A DNA stretch of 40,187 nt from Methylobacterium fujisawaense (GTDB lineage: Bacteria > Pseudomonadota > Alphaproteobacteria > Rhizobiales > Beijerinckiaceae): contig NZ_JACJIM010000014.1 in NCBI RefSeq assembly GCF_014138435.1, forward strand, positions 1 through 40,187, given 5' to 3'. Shown piece after piece: positions 1-8,560 of this stretch. A model generated the notes under the pieces. The model searched no databases, was not told the DNA's origin, and was given only the letters and a program-made list of their open reading frames with translations. The position numbers and the translations under genes were made by a program. How positions within the stretch are numbered: position 1 is the first letter of the stretch; each line of letters begins with the position of its first letter.

Positions 1-16
1 GCCGAAACACTCTTGG

Positions 17-93
<77 letters not shown>

Positions 94-102
94 AATACGC
101 AA

Positions 103-134
103 ACCCGCCGCGCCCAAAAGCGCGGCGGGTTTTT
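103..134 (+). terminator. Rho-independent terminator after the initiator tRNA
   Basis: An 11-bp perfect stem (103-113 with 120-130) closes a 6-nt CCAAAA loop and runs straight into TTTTT then CTTT. It lies 10 nt after the tRNA 3' end. It may also limit read-through arriving from the convergent helicase gene. Confidence 0.9.
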
Positions 135-160
135 CTTTGGCGCCGAGCGCGCGGTCCCAG

Positions 161-2305
161 TCACCGCGCTCCGCTGCTCCGCCGGCTTCGGCGCTCAGCC
201 TTGCGGGTCGCGGTCTCGCGCAGGTGCTGCTCGATGGCGTCGTTGGCGCGGCCGCGCATGTGCCGGATCGCCTCCCCGTCGTCGAACGTCTCCGGGAAGC
301 GTCGGGACAGCCACAGATAGGCGCTCGCGAGCTTCACGGTCCGCTCCTGATAGTCGAGCGCCCCCGCGAGGTTGCCCCGGAGGGCGGGGACCGTGAGGCC
401 GGCGGCCCGGGCCTGGCACCAGCGCTCCAGGAGGCCCATGGCGATCTCGTCGCGCCGGTTGATCGGGCAGACCGAGAAGGCGAACTTCTCCTCGATCGGC
501 AGCCGGGCCCGGTCGACGATCCGGGCCACCTCCAGCACCTCCTCCAGGGCCGAGGGCTGGAACGGCGAGCCGGCGTAGAAGGTCGCCCGGGCGAAGTGGG
601 TCAGCACCTCGGTGAGGCTGTGCGTGCGCATCTCCTCGGCCACCGAGCGGATCGCCCCGAGATCGGGGCGGACGAAGAAGCGCGTGTCGGCCGCGGGCGC
701 CGTCGGGGCGCCCGACAGCGCGATCCGGATCGGCTCGATGGCGACCGCGTCCGTCGCCGCCACGTAGCCGACATCCTGGTGGCCGTAGCGGCCGGCCCGG
801 CCGGCGATCTGCCGGATCTCGGAATGGGTGAGCGCCCGCTCGGCGCTGCCGTCCCATTTGCGCACCGCCGAGAACACGATCCGCTTGAGCGGCCCGAGAT
901 TGAGCCCCATGCCGATCGCGTCGGTGGTCACCAGCACGTTGGCCTCCCCCGAGCGGAAGCGCGCGGCCTCGGCCCGCCGGACCTCGGGCGACAGGGCGCC
1001 GTAGATGGTCGCCACCCGGTGGCCCCGGGCGACGAGGATCTCGCGGTTCTCGTGCACGGCCCGGCGGGAGAAGGCCACGACCGCGTCGCCGGCCTCGACC
1101 TTCTCCAGGGGGACCGGCTCCTCCACGAGCAGGAGCGGCGATTTCCGGGTGAAGGGGATCACCTCCAGGGATTCGTTGGCGGCCTCGGCGGCGCGGCGGA
1201 CATACGACAGGGCGTCGTCGGAGCCGCAGACGATCACGGTCTTGGCGGCGACGCCGAACAGCGCGTTGGTCCAGGCCCAGCCGCGGTCGGGATCCGACAG
1301 CATCTGGATCTCGTCGATCACCGCCACGTCGATGGGCCGCGTCAGGTCGGCGGTCTCGATGGTGCGGGCGGTGTGGGTGGGGTTGGCCGCGCCCAGCACC
1401 TCCTCGCCGGTGATCATGCCGGCGCGCAAGCCCCGCTCGCGCAGGGTCTCGTAATTCTCCAGGGCCAGGAGTCGGAGCGGCGCGAGGTAGGCGCCGGTCT
1501 CCGCCGCGGTCAGGTGCTGGAGCGCCGCGTAGGTCTTGCCGGAATTGGTCGGCCCCATGTGGAACAGGATTGTCCGGTTGAGGCGCCGGGCGGCGGTGAA
1601 GCGCTCGATATAGGCGCCGAAGCCGACCTGATCGCGCAGGCGGCGCAGGCGCGAGCCCTCGCGGGCCACCGCCTTGGCGTGCCGGCGCACGGGGGTGAGC
1701 GTGTCGTTGAGGCCCCGGGCGAGCTTCGGGCCGTAGGTGAACACCCGGGACCGCAGCGACCGGTCCATGTGGGCGATGTAGGCGGCGGCGTCCGCCCCGA
1801 CCTCGCGCAGGTCGACGAGGAGCTGCGCCCGCAACCGGTCGACCGGCTTGTGCAGGGCCCGGCTGGCCTGGAGCGCCGTGCGCGTCACGGCCTCGCGCAG
1901 GGCGTCCAGGCGGTGGGCCGGGTCGTTCCGGGCGGCCATGCGGGCCAGGATCTCGGCCGCCTCCGGCTCCGGCGCGATGTCGAGCCGCAGGTCCAGGCGG
2001 CCGTTGTCGAGGAGGGGGATCTCGGTGCGGATCAGCCACGTGATCCGGTGGTCCTTCGTCACCACGGCCCGGAGGTTCGGCACGGCCTTGCGGACCGCCG
2101 GGATGCCGGTCTCCGCGAAGGCCCGGGCGGCCTGCATCGCGCGCACGGCGCGGGCGACGCGGTCGTCCTCCACCTCGGCGCCGTATTCGGGCAGTTCGAG
2201 ATCGGCGAGCAGCCGGTCGAGGTCGACGGCCTCCGGGGACAGGCCGAGCCGCCCGAGGGATTCGATCAGGCTCTCGATGGTCGGGCGGAGACGCTTGCGC
2301 GCCAT
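161..2305 (-). CDS. SUV3-like DExH-box RNA helicase
   Basis: Superfamily 2 helicase of the SUV3 type, 714 residues, probably acting on RNA with ATP. Motif I is GPTNSGKT (about 251-258), with the N-S variation typical of SUV3 proteins. Motif II is DEIQ (331-334), motif V is TTDAIGMGLNL (about 460-470), and motif VI is QIAGRAGRYG (499-508). The first 240 residues are helical and charged and match no domain I recognise. The C-terminus is a basic arginine-rich tail. The ATG start is preceded by GAAGGTGA at good spacing. The gene converges on the initiator tRNA terminator. Mitochondrial SUV3 works in RNA degradation; a comparable role in bacterial RNA turnover is inference. Confidence 0.85.
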   Translation of the reverse strand: MARKRLRPTIESLIESLGRLGLSPEAVDLDRLLADLELPEYGAEVEDDRVARAVRAMQAARAFAETGIPAVRKAVPNLRAVVTKDHRITWLIRTEIPLLDNGRLDLRLDIAPEPEAAEILARMAARNDPAHRLDALREAVTRTALQASRALHKPVDRLRAQLLVDLREVGADAAAYIAHMDRSLRSRVFTYGPKLARGLNDTLTPVRRHAKAVAREGSRLRRLRDQVGFGAYIERFTAARRLNRTILFHMGPTNSGKTYAALQHLTAAETGAYLAPLRLLALENYETLRERGLRAGMITGEEVLGAANPTHTARTIETADLTRPIDVAVIDEIQMLSDPDRGWAWTNALFGVAAKTVIVCGSDDALSYVRRAAEAANESLEVIPFTRKSPLLLVEEPVPLEKVEAGDAVVAFSRRAVHENREILVARGHRVATIYGALSPEVRRAEAARFRSGEANVLVTTDAIGMGLNLGPLKRIVFSAVRKWDGSAERALTHSEIRQIAGRAGRYGHQDVGYVAATDAVAIEPIRIALSGAPTAPAADTRFFVRPDLGAIRSVAEEMRTHSLTEVLTHFARATFYAGSPFQPSALEEVLEVARIVDRARLPIEEKFAFSVCPINRRDEIAMGLLERWCQARAAGLTVPALRGNLAGALDYQERTVKLASAYLWLSRRFPETFDDGEAIRHMRGRANDAIEQHLRETATRKAERRSRRSSGAR

Positions 2306-2336
2306 GCGGTCACCTTCGGCAGAAGCGTCTCACGCC

Positions 2337-2362
2337 AACCCTGACGCGGTCGGGTGCGTTCC
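2337..2362 (-). promoter_or_regulatory. Weak EcfG-like promoter candidate for the helicase gene
   Basis: On the minus strand, GGAAC (2358-2362) is followed after 17 nt by GGTT (2337-2340), about 30 nt before the helicase start. The EcfG consensus is GGAAC-N16/17-CGTT, so the -10 element has one mismatch. Position is plausible but the match may be chance. Confidence 0.25.
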
Positions 2363-2407
2363 GGATCCGATCCATGCGCGGAACCGCGCCCGGACGCCAC
2401 TCCGAAA

Positions 2408-2499
2408 CCGTCCTTGCGAGCGCAGCGAAGCATTCCAGCGGCGCCACGAACCCCAACGTTGCGCGACACTGGGTTGCTTCGCTGCGCTCGCAAAGACGG
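2408..2499. repeat. Intergenic palindromic repeat, 25-bp arms
   Basis: Two 25-bp arms (2408-2432 and 2475-2499) are reverse complements with one mismatch, around a 42-bp spacer. The core TTGCGAGCGCAGCGAAGCA belongs to a palindrome seen between genes in many proteobacterial genomes (established knowledge, from memory). It lies between the 5' end of the helicase gene and the 3' end of the LysR gene, so any transcript through it could fold into a long hairpin. Confidence 0.8.
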
Positions 2500-2503
2500 G
2501 ATC

Positions 2504-3391
2504 TCACGGTTGCCGGGCCGCCTCGGCGAGCCAGCCGCAGAAGGCCCGCACCGCCGGATCCTCCGCCCGGGGCTCCGGGACGTAGGTATAGTAGCTCCGT
2601 GCCGGCAGAGACGGGCCCGCGAAGGGCAGGGTCAGGCGGCCGGCCGCGACGTCGTCGGCGATCAGCCGCTCGGGCCCCATGGCGATCCCGAGCCCGTCGA
2701 GGGCGGCCTGGAGGGTCAGGTAGAAATGCTCCAGCGTCACCGAGGCCTGCGGCTCCAGATCGGGCACACCGGCCGCCCGCAGCCAGTCCGGCCAGACCCG
2801 CGGGAGCGTCGCCGCGTGCAGCAGGGTGTGCTGTCGGAGCTGCTCGGGCTCTGCGAGGGGGAGGCGCTGCAGCAGGGCCGGGCTGCAGACGGGGATGCGG
2901 CGTTCGGACAGGAACGGCTCCGCGCGATGGCCCGGGCGCGTCTCCGGACCACCGCGGATCGCGACATCGAACGGCTCCGCGAGCTGCGCCAGGGGCACGT
3001 TGGAGGTCGTCAGCCGGACCTCGATCGCCGGGTTGGCCACCTGGAAGCCGGACAGGCGCGGGATCAGCCAGCGCAGGGTGAAGGTGGCGAGCGCATTCAC
3101 GTGCAGCAGGCGGGGCCGCCCGCGCTCGACCTGGCGGGCCGTGGCCAGGGCGATCCGGTCGAGGGCGGCGCCGATCTCGGTGGCGTAGGCGACCCCCGCC
3201 TCGGTGAGGACCACGCGCCGGTTGTGGCGCGTGAACAGCGGCAGGCCGAGCCAGCCCTCCAGCATCTGCACGTGCCGACTCACCGCGCCGTGGGTGACCC
3301 GCAGCTCGTCCGCGGCCCGGGTGAAGCTCCCGTGCCGCGCGGCCGCCTCGAAGGCCTTCAGGGCGTTCAGGGGCGGCAGGCGACGATGCAC
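2504..3391 (-). CDS. LysR-family transcriptional regulator, GcvA-like
   Basis: A 295-residue LysR regulator of normal length. The N-terminus (about 5-65) is the winged helix-turn-helix, with the run LNALKAFEAAARHGSFTRAA and VSRHVQMLE in the recognition helix, as in the GcvA/AmpR subgroup. The rest is the substrate-binding-like effector domain. The start is GTG with GGAAA about 8 nt upstream. It is divergent from the MFS gene, with 93 nt between starts, the usual arrangement for a LysR protein controlling its neighbour. The effector cannot be told from the sequence. Confidence 0.9.
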   Translation of the reverse strand: MHRRLPPLNALKAFEAAARHGSFTRAADELRVTHGAVSRHVQMLEGWLGLPLFTRHNRRVVLTEAGVAYATEIGAALDRIALATARQVERGRPRLLHVNALATFTLRWLIPRLSGFQVANPAIEVRLTTSNVPLAQLAEPFDVAIRGGPETRPGHRAEPFLSERRIPVCSPALLQRLPLAEPEQLRQHTLLHAATLPRVWPDWLRAAGVPDLEPQASVTLEHFYLTLQAALDGLGIAMGPERLIADDVAAGRLTLPFAGPSLPARSYYTYVPEPRAEDPAVRAFCGWLAEAARQP

Positions 3392-3484
3392 GGGTCAGGT
3401 TTCCTCACGCGAGCGTCAGCATAAGGCGTTTGTCAGCCCCCCGCCAGACCGCCATCCTGGATCGGAACCACGAAGGATGGCTGG

Positions 3485-4714
3485 ATGTCCGTCGCGTCCG
3501 TTCCGACCGCGTCTTCCGAAACCGCGTCCCCGCCGGAGGCCCGGCGCACCCTCCTGGCGACCGGGGTCAACCACGCCCTGCACGACGGCTACACGGACCT
3601 GATCTACGTGCTGCTGCCGGTCTGGCAGGCGGAGTTCGGCCTCGATTACGTCGCCCTGGCCTTCCTGCGGTCGCTCTACAACGGCGCGCTGGCGGCGCTG
3701 CAGATGCCGGCGAGCCGCCTTGCCCAGGCCTGGGGCGCCCGCATCGTGCTGGTGCTCGGCACCGGGCTCAGCGCGGCGGGCTACGCGATCGCCGGCGCCT
3801 CGGGCGGCCTCGTCGGGCTCGGGGTCGGCCTCCTGCTCGGCGGCGCCGGCAGCAGCACCCAGCATCCCCTGGCCTCGGCGGTGATCGCCCGGGCCTACGG
3901 CGCGGCGGCGCGGGGGCCCCTCGGCACCTACAATTTCACCGGCGACCTCGGGAAGGCGGCGGTCCCGCCCCTGGTCGGGCTGCTGCTGACCCTGTCGGGC
4001 TGGCGCCACGCCCTCTGGGTGATCGCCGGCGGAGGCGTCCTCGTGGCGGTGCTGGTCGGGCGCCTGCTTCCGCGTGAGCCGCAGTCACGCAGCGCCCAGG
4101 CGGCCGCCAAGCGGGCGACCCGCCGGGTCGCGGGCGGATCGCCGCCCGGCGCGGGGTTCGGGCTCCTCGTCGCCATCGGCATGCTCGACAACGCCGCGCG
4201 GCCGGCCTTCCTGCTCTACCTGCCGTTCCTGCTGCAGGAGAAGGGTGCGGCGCTGACCACGGTGGGCCTCGCGCTCTCGCTGGTCTTCATCGGCGGCGCC
4301 CTCGGCAAGGCGGTGTGCGGGCGCCTCGGGGAACGCCTCGGCGTGACCCGGACCGTGATCCTCACCGAGACCGGGACGGCGCTCGCGATCCTGGCGGTGA
4401 TCGTCCTGCCCCTGGCCCCCGGGCTGATCCTGCTGCCGCTCCTCGGCGTGATGCTGAACGGCACCTCGTCGGTCCTCTACGGGACGGTGCCGGAACTGGC
4501 CCCGGGCGGCCGGGTCGAGCGGGCCTTCGCGGTATTCTACACTTGGACGCTCGGCGGCAGCGCGCTGGCGGCGCCGCTGCTCTACGGACGGCTCGGCGAC
4601 GCGGCCGGCCCGCACTGGGCGGCGGTGGCGGCGGCCGGGACGGCGCTCGCCGTGGTGCCGCTGATGCTGGCCCTGGCGCCGCGCCTCGGGGCGGCGGACC
4701 GGCAACGGGCCTGA
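3485..4714 (+). CDS. MFS transporter (fosmidomycin-resistance-like)
   Basis: A major facilitator protein of 409 residues with about 12 hydrophobic segments split by a basic loop near residues 190-220. The first segment, beginning ATGVNHALHDGYTDLIYVLL, resembles the Fsr-type exporter group. The chosen ATG has AAGGA 8 nt upstream. It is probably an inner-membrane exporter under the divergent LysR regulator. The substrate is unknown, and the Fsr resemblance does not prove drug export. It converges on the cyclase gene 78 nt away. Confidence 0.8.
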   Translation: MSVASVPTASSETASPPEARRTLLATGVNHALHDGYTDLIYVLLPVWQAEFGLDYVALAFLRSLYNGALAALQMPASRLAQAWGARIVLVLGTGLSAAGYAIAGASGGLVGLGVGLLLGGAGSSTQHPLASAVIARAYGAAARGPLGTYNFTGDLGKAAVPPLVGLLLTLSGWRHALWVIAGGGVLVAVLVGRLLPREPQSRSAQAAAKRATRRVAGGSPPGAGFGLLVAIGMLDNAARPAFLLYLPFLLQEKGAALTTVGLALSLVFIGGALGKAVCGRLGERLGVTRTVILTETGTALAILAVIVLPLAPGLILLPLLGVMLNGTSSVLYGTVPELAPGGRVERAFAVFYTWTLGGSALAAPLLYGRLGDAAGPHWAAVAAAGTALAVVPLMLALAPRLGAADRQRA

Positions 4715-4792
4715 GGCGTGGCGGCGGGGCCGGGGGCATGGGAACAGGATCTGCCCGCGGGGACGGCCCGCGCGTCCCGCCCGGACGCCGCC

Positions 4793-6517
4793 TCAGAGGC
4801 GGCCCAGGGTGTTGACCCGGACGGCCTCGGACCGGCCGTCCACCGCGACGTCCCGGATCTGCGCCGGCGCCACGCGGGCCGCCTGATAGACCGCCTCCGA
4901 CACCACGGCCACGCAGCCGAGGGTCTTGGTCAGGCCCTGGAGGCGGGCGGCGACGTTGACGGTGTCGCCCAGCGCCGTGAAGCGGGCATCGGTGGCGTCG
5001 CCCATCTCGCCGACGATAGCGAGGCCCGCATGCACGCCGATCCCGTACCGGAGCGTGTGTTCCAGATCGGCCGCCAGCAGCCGGTTCAGGGTGTCTACGG
5101 CGTCGGCGATGAGGTCGATCGCCCGCAGGGCGTCCTGGGCGGCCTGCCCGGGCTCCGTCTCCAGGCCGAACAGGGCGAGCAGACCGTCGCCGAGGAACTG
5201 GTTGGTCGAGCCGCCGGCCTCCCGCACGGCGTCGCCGACCGCGCCGAGGAAGCGGTTGATGATGAACACCGTGTCGTAGGGCAGGCGCTCCTCGGCGAGC
5301 CGGGTCGAGCCGCGCAGGTCGACGAACATCGCCACGATGAAGCGCTCCTCGCCGGATTGCGCCCGGTCGAGCAGGTCGGCCTGGCGCATCCGCGGCTGCG
5401 GCGGCAGCAGAGGCACCACGGCCATGTCGGTCTCGGGCCGGAACTGACAGGCGAGCCGCACCCCCGGACCGGCGGCGATGCGCTCCAGGACCGACCGCTC
5501 GGTACGGCCGGGACTGGGCGCGCCGTCGCTGCCGTCCGTCACCCGGATGCGGCAGGTGGAGCATCGGCCGCGGCCGCCGCAGACGCTGGCATGGGGGATC
5601 CGGTTGCGCCGGCTCGCCTCCAGCACGCTGGTGCCCCGGGGGACCCGCACCACCCGCCCGTCCGGATAGCTGAGCCGGATCGTGCCGCGCTTGACCTCGG
5701 CGAGGGTCCGCACGCCGCGCGCTGCGACCACCGCCGCCACCAGGCCCGCATAGGTCCCGAGCAGCCCGTCCCGGATGGCCGCGAGCCGCGCGACCTGATC
5801 GGGCAGCCCGACATGGACCGGCTGGAGGGCCACCGCCCGCCACGCCGGATCCTGCGCCAGGGTGAGGATCATGCGGCCGCCCTGCGCGAAGCCCAGCAGC
5901 GACAGGACCGGGACCAGGACCGCGAGCGCCAGCAGCCAGGGCGCCATGCGCCCGAAGGCGGGCTTCAGCCGCAGCCAGAAATACAGGCCCATGCAGCCGT
6001 GGATCCACGCCAGGACCAGGACCGTGACCTGCAGCAGGCCGAGCGTCGGCGAGGCGATCCAGAAGGCGTAGAGTTCCTGCGCGTAGCCCTTGTCGAGCCC
6101 CTCGGTGACGAAGGAGATCCGGGTCGCCGTGATGTGGCTGATGAGGAGCGTCGGGATCAGCAGGCCCGAGACCAGCTGCAGGGCCTCGGAGGGCCGCCAA
6201 TGGAAGAAGCGGGCCGCGTAGAGCGCCTGGAGCCCGAGCAGCAGATGGAGCACCAGGGCGCCGTAGAGCAGCGTCAGGCCGACGGGATTGAGCCAGACGG
6301 CCGTGACGAGGTCGAGGCCGTCCTCCATGGCGTCGAGGGAGATGTTGCCCAGGGCGTGGTTGAGCAGGTGGGTCAGCACGTAGCCGAACAGGACCAGGCC
6401 GCTGGCCAGCCGGAGGCGCCGCAGGTTCAGGCGGATCCGCGCGGCTTGCGTGGCGGATCGGGGTTGCGCGCCCGCATCGGCGGATCGAAGCGTCGCGATC
6501 GAGGCTGTGCGCACCAT
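4793..6517 (-). CDS. Membrane-bound nucleotide cyclase with [2Fe-2S] ferredoxin domain
   Basis: About 574 residues in three parts. Residues 30-255 form about six membrane segments with buried histidines (THLLNHALG, SHITATRI, AWIHGCMG), reminiscent of cytochrome-b-type subunits. Next comes a ferredoxin domain with C-x5-C-x2-C in SVCGGRGRCSTCR and a fourth cysteine in RLACQF, a complete [2Fe-2S] ligand set. The C-terminus is a class III cyclase domain: metal aspartates in VDLRGST and LGDGLLALFG, and the transition-state pair in GDTVNVAARL. The residue that normally reads lysine before the second metal aspartate appears to be glutamine (TNQFLGD), so the base specificity is uncertain. Probable role: redox control of cyclic nucleotide synthesis. 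The start is uncertain: GTG at 6559 and TTG at 6577 are in frame. Confidence 0.82.
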   Translation of the reverse strand: MVRTASIATLRSADAGAQPRSATQAARIRLNLRRLRLASGLVLFGYVLTHLLNHALGNISLDAMEDGLDLVTAVWLNPVGLTLLYGALVLHLLLGLQALYAARFFHWRPSEALQLVSGLLIPTLLISHITATRISFVTEGLDKGYAQELYAFWIASPTLGLLQVTVLVLAWIHGCMGLYFWLRLKPAFGRMAPWLLALAVLVPVLSLLGFAQGGRMILTLAQDPAWRAVALQPVHVGLPDQVARLAAIRDGLLGTYAGLVAAVVAARGVRTLAEVKRGTIRLSYPDGRVVRVPRGTSVLEASRRNRIPHASVCGGRGRCSTCRIRVTDGSDGAPSPGRTERSVLERIAAGPGVRLACQFRPETDMAVVPLLPPQPRMRQADLLDRAQSGEERFIVAMFVDLRGSTRLAEERLPYDTVFIINRFLGAVGDAVREAGGSTNQFLGDGLLALFGLETEPGQAAQDALRAIDLIADAVDTLNRLLAADLEHTLRYGIGVHAGLAIVGEMGDATDARFTALGDTVNVAARLQGLTKTLGCVAVVSEAVYQAARVAPAQIRDVAVDGRSEAVRVNTLGRL

Positions 6518-6669
6518 GCTGGGAGGTCCGAGGAGATCGGTTCTGGGCCCGCCATTCACGGTCCCTCGTACCAGCAAGACTTCCGCCGCGTCCGATTTAT
6601 TTCCAATCGCCGGCGATCCGTGGAGTCCCGGACGTGAGGATCGCGCGGACCGCCCGCGCCGGAGACCCG

Positions 6670-7254
6670 ATGCTGGACACCTTCTTCGCCCGCAGCGCCG
6701 CCGCGGTGGCCTCCGACCTGATCGGCGCCCGTCTGTTCGTCGGCGCGGCCGGCGGGATCATCGTCGAGACCGAGGCCTACGACAGCACCGATCCGGCCTC
6801 CCACAGCTTCCGCGGCCCGACCCGGCGCAACGCCAGCATGTTCGGCCCGCCGGCCCATGCCTACGTGTATCGCTCCTACGGGATGCACTGGTGCCTGAAC
6901 CTCGTCTGCGAGCCCGGCAGCGCCGTGCTGCTCCGGGCCCTCGCGCCGACCGAGGGGTTTCCCGCCATGCGGGCGCGCCGCGGCGTGGAGGAGCCGCGCC
7001 TGCTCTGCGCCGGGCCGGGCCGCCTCTGCCAGGCCCTCGGCGTCACCGACGCGCTGGACGGCGCGACCCTCGCGCGGGCGCCGTTCCGGTTCGAGCCCCG
7101 CGCCGCGGGCGATCCCGGGGCCGTCGAGGTGGTCAGCGACCGGCGCATCGGCATCACCCGCGGCGCCGAGACTCCCTGGCGGTTCCTGCTCGCCGGCTCC
7201 CGCTTCGTCAGCCGGCCGGTGCGGCGGGCCGAACCGGGGGCCGGGACCGCCTGA
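6670..7254 (+). CDS. mpg: DNA-3-methyladenine glycosylase (AAG/MPG type)
   Basis: Base-excision repair enzyme of the AAG/MPG fold, 194 residues from the chosen ATG, normal for bacteria. It removes alkylated purines such as 3-methyladenine. Family motifs are clear: IIVETEAY near residues 31-38, whose second glutamate (about E35) aligns with the catalytic Glu of human AAG, then SHSFRGPTRRNASMF and YVYRSYGMHWCLNL, and LLRALAPTEG. The ATG at 6670 has GGAG 5 nt upstream and gives the usual MLDxxFFAR start. A GTG at 6634 would add 12 residues. It is divergent from the cyclase gene. Confidence 0.9.
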   Translation: MLDTFFARSAAAVASDLIGARLFVGAAGGIIVETEAYDSTDPASHSFRGPTRRNASMFGPPAHAYVYRSYGMHWCLNLVCEPGSAVLLRALAPTEGFPAMRARRGVEEPRLLCAGPGRLCQALGVTDALDGATLARAPFRFEPRAAGDPGAVEVVSDRRIGITRGAETPWRFLLAGSRFVSRPVRRAEPGAGTA

Positions 7255-7405
7255 GGATCGCAGCGGCCGGAGCGGGATGTCCGGTCGCGGATCCGGGCCG
7301 AGCCCGCGCGACCGGGCCGACGCTTCCGCAGGGGGGCGTCCGTCGGGTAGGACGGGGCCGAGGCGCGGGCGATCCGCCGGGCCTGGGCGCGCGCGGGGAG
7401 GGGCC

Positions 7406-8560
7406 ATGGCGGCCAAGGATGAAGCGACGTGGCGGGTCGGCGTCCTGTTCTCCCGCAGCGGGGTGAGCGGCATCACCGAGACCGAGCACTTCCTCGGCAC
7501 CGCGCTCGCGATCGAGGAGATCAACCAGGCCGGCGGCGTGCTGGGCCGCCCGATCGAGCCGGTCTGCTACGACCCCGCCGGCGAGACCGACGCCTACCGC
7601 ACCCTGGCCCGGCGAATGCTTGCCGAGGACGGGGTCGAGGTGGTGTTCGGCTGCTCGCTCTCGGCGAGCCGGAAGTCGGTGCTGTCCACCATGGAGCGGC
7701 ACAACGGCCTGCTCTGGTACCCGTCGATCTACGAGGGCTTCGAGTACTCGGAGAACATCATCTACACCGGTGCGACCCTCAACCAGAACGTCTTCGCCCT
7801 GGCCGACTACCTCCTGCAGGAGCAGGGGCGGCGGATCTTCCTGATCGGCTCCGACTACATCTACCCGCGGGAATCGAACCGGGTCATGCGCGACCTGATC
7901 GAGGCGAAGGGCGGGACCATCGTGGGCGAGCTGTACGCGGCCCTCGACGCGGACGACGCGGCCCATGCCGCCATGATCGCGGCGATCCGCGACGCCGCCC
8001 CGGACGCGGTCTTCTCCACCGTGGTGGGGCGCGGGGCCGAGCGGCTCTACCGCGCCTACGCGGAATCCGGCATCGACCGCGCCCGCTGCCCGATCGCCAG
8101 CCTGACCCTGGCGGAGGGCCAGATCCACGCGATCGGTCCCGAGCACTGCACCGGCCACGTCCTGGCGGCCCCGTATTTCGGGTCCCTTGCGAGCGAGGAG
8201 AACCGGCGCTTCGTCGCCGCCTTCCAGGCCCGGTTCGGGCCCGAGCGCCCCACCAGCATGTGGTCGGAGACCGCCTACGCGCAGGTCCATCTCTTCGCCC
8301 GGGCGCTCACGGAGGCCGGCACCCTCGACGCCGAGCGCCTCGGCGCGGCGGCCCTGCGCCAGCGCCTCGCGGCGCCGGAGGGCGACCTCGCCTTCGACGG
8401 CGAGACGCGGCACATCTGGCTCACGCCGGGCATCGGCGTCGCCCGGGCCGACGGGCAGTTCGACGTGGTCTGGCGGGCGCGCCGGCCCGTGCGGCCCGAT
8501 CCCTACCTCGCGTGGTCCCGGTTCGAGACGAACTGGCTGGAGGAGGGTCTCGCCGCGTGA
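7406..8560 (+). CDS. amiC: AmiC-like cytoplasmic amide sensor, negative regulator of AmiR
   Basis: A 384-residue periplasmic-binding-protein fold without a signal peptide, as in AmiC of Pseudomonas aeruginosa. AmiC senses short amides and holds AmiR inactive until the inducer binds. Matching stretches include YEGFEYSENI, GSDYIYPRESN, VFSTVVG, PIASLT and AAPYFGSL. Aligned from memory to P. aeruginosa AmiC, pocket residues Ser85, Tyr104, Tyr150 and Tyr152 are kept (here S86, Y105, Y151, Y153). Tyr83 becomes S84, Thr106 becomes S107 and Pro107 becomes I108. The ATG at 7406 has GGGGAGG just upstream. The gene overlaps amiR by 4 bp. It is related to the exported binding protein at 10248 and probably derived from that kind of protein. 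Confidence 0.9.
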   Translation: MAAKDEATWRVGVLFSRSGVSGITETEHFLGTALAIEEINQAGGVLGRPIEPVCYDPAGETDAYRTLARRMLAEDGVEVVFGCSLSASRKSVLSTMERHNGLLWYPSIYEGFEYSENIIYTGATLNQNVFALADYLLQEQGRRIFLIGSDYIYPRESNRVMRDLIEAKGGTIVGELYAALDADDAAHAAMIAAIRDAAPDAVFSTVVGRGAERLYRAYAESGIDRARCPIASLTLAEGQIHAIGPEHCTGHVLAAPYFGSLASEENRRFVAAFQARFGPERPTSMWSETAYAQVHLFARALTEAGTLDAERLGAAALRQRLAAPEGDLAFDGETRHIWLTPGIGVARADGQFDVVWRARRPVRPDPYLAWSRFETNWLEEGLAA

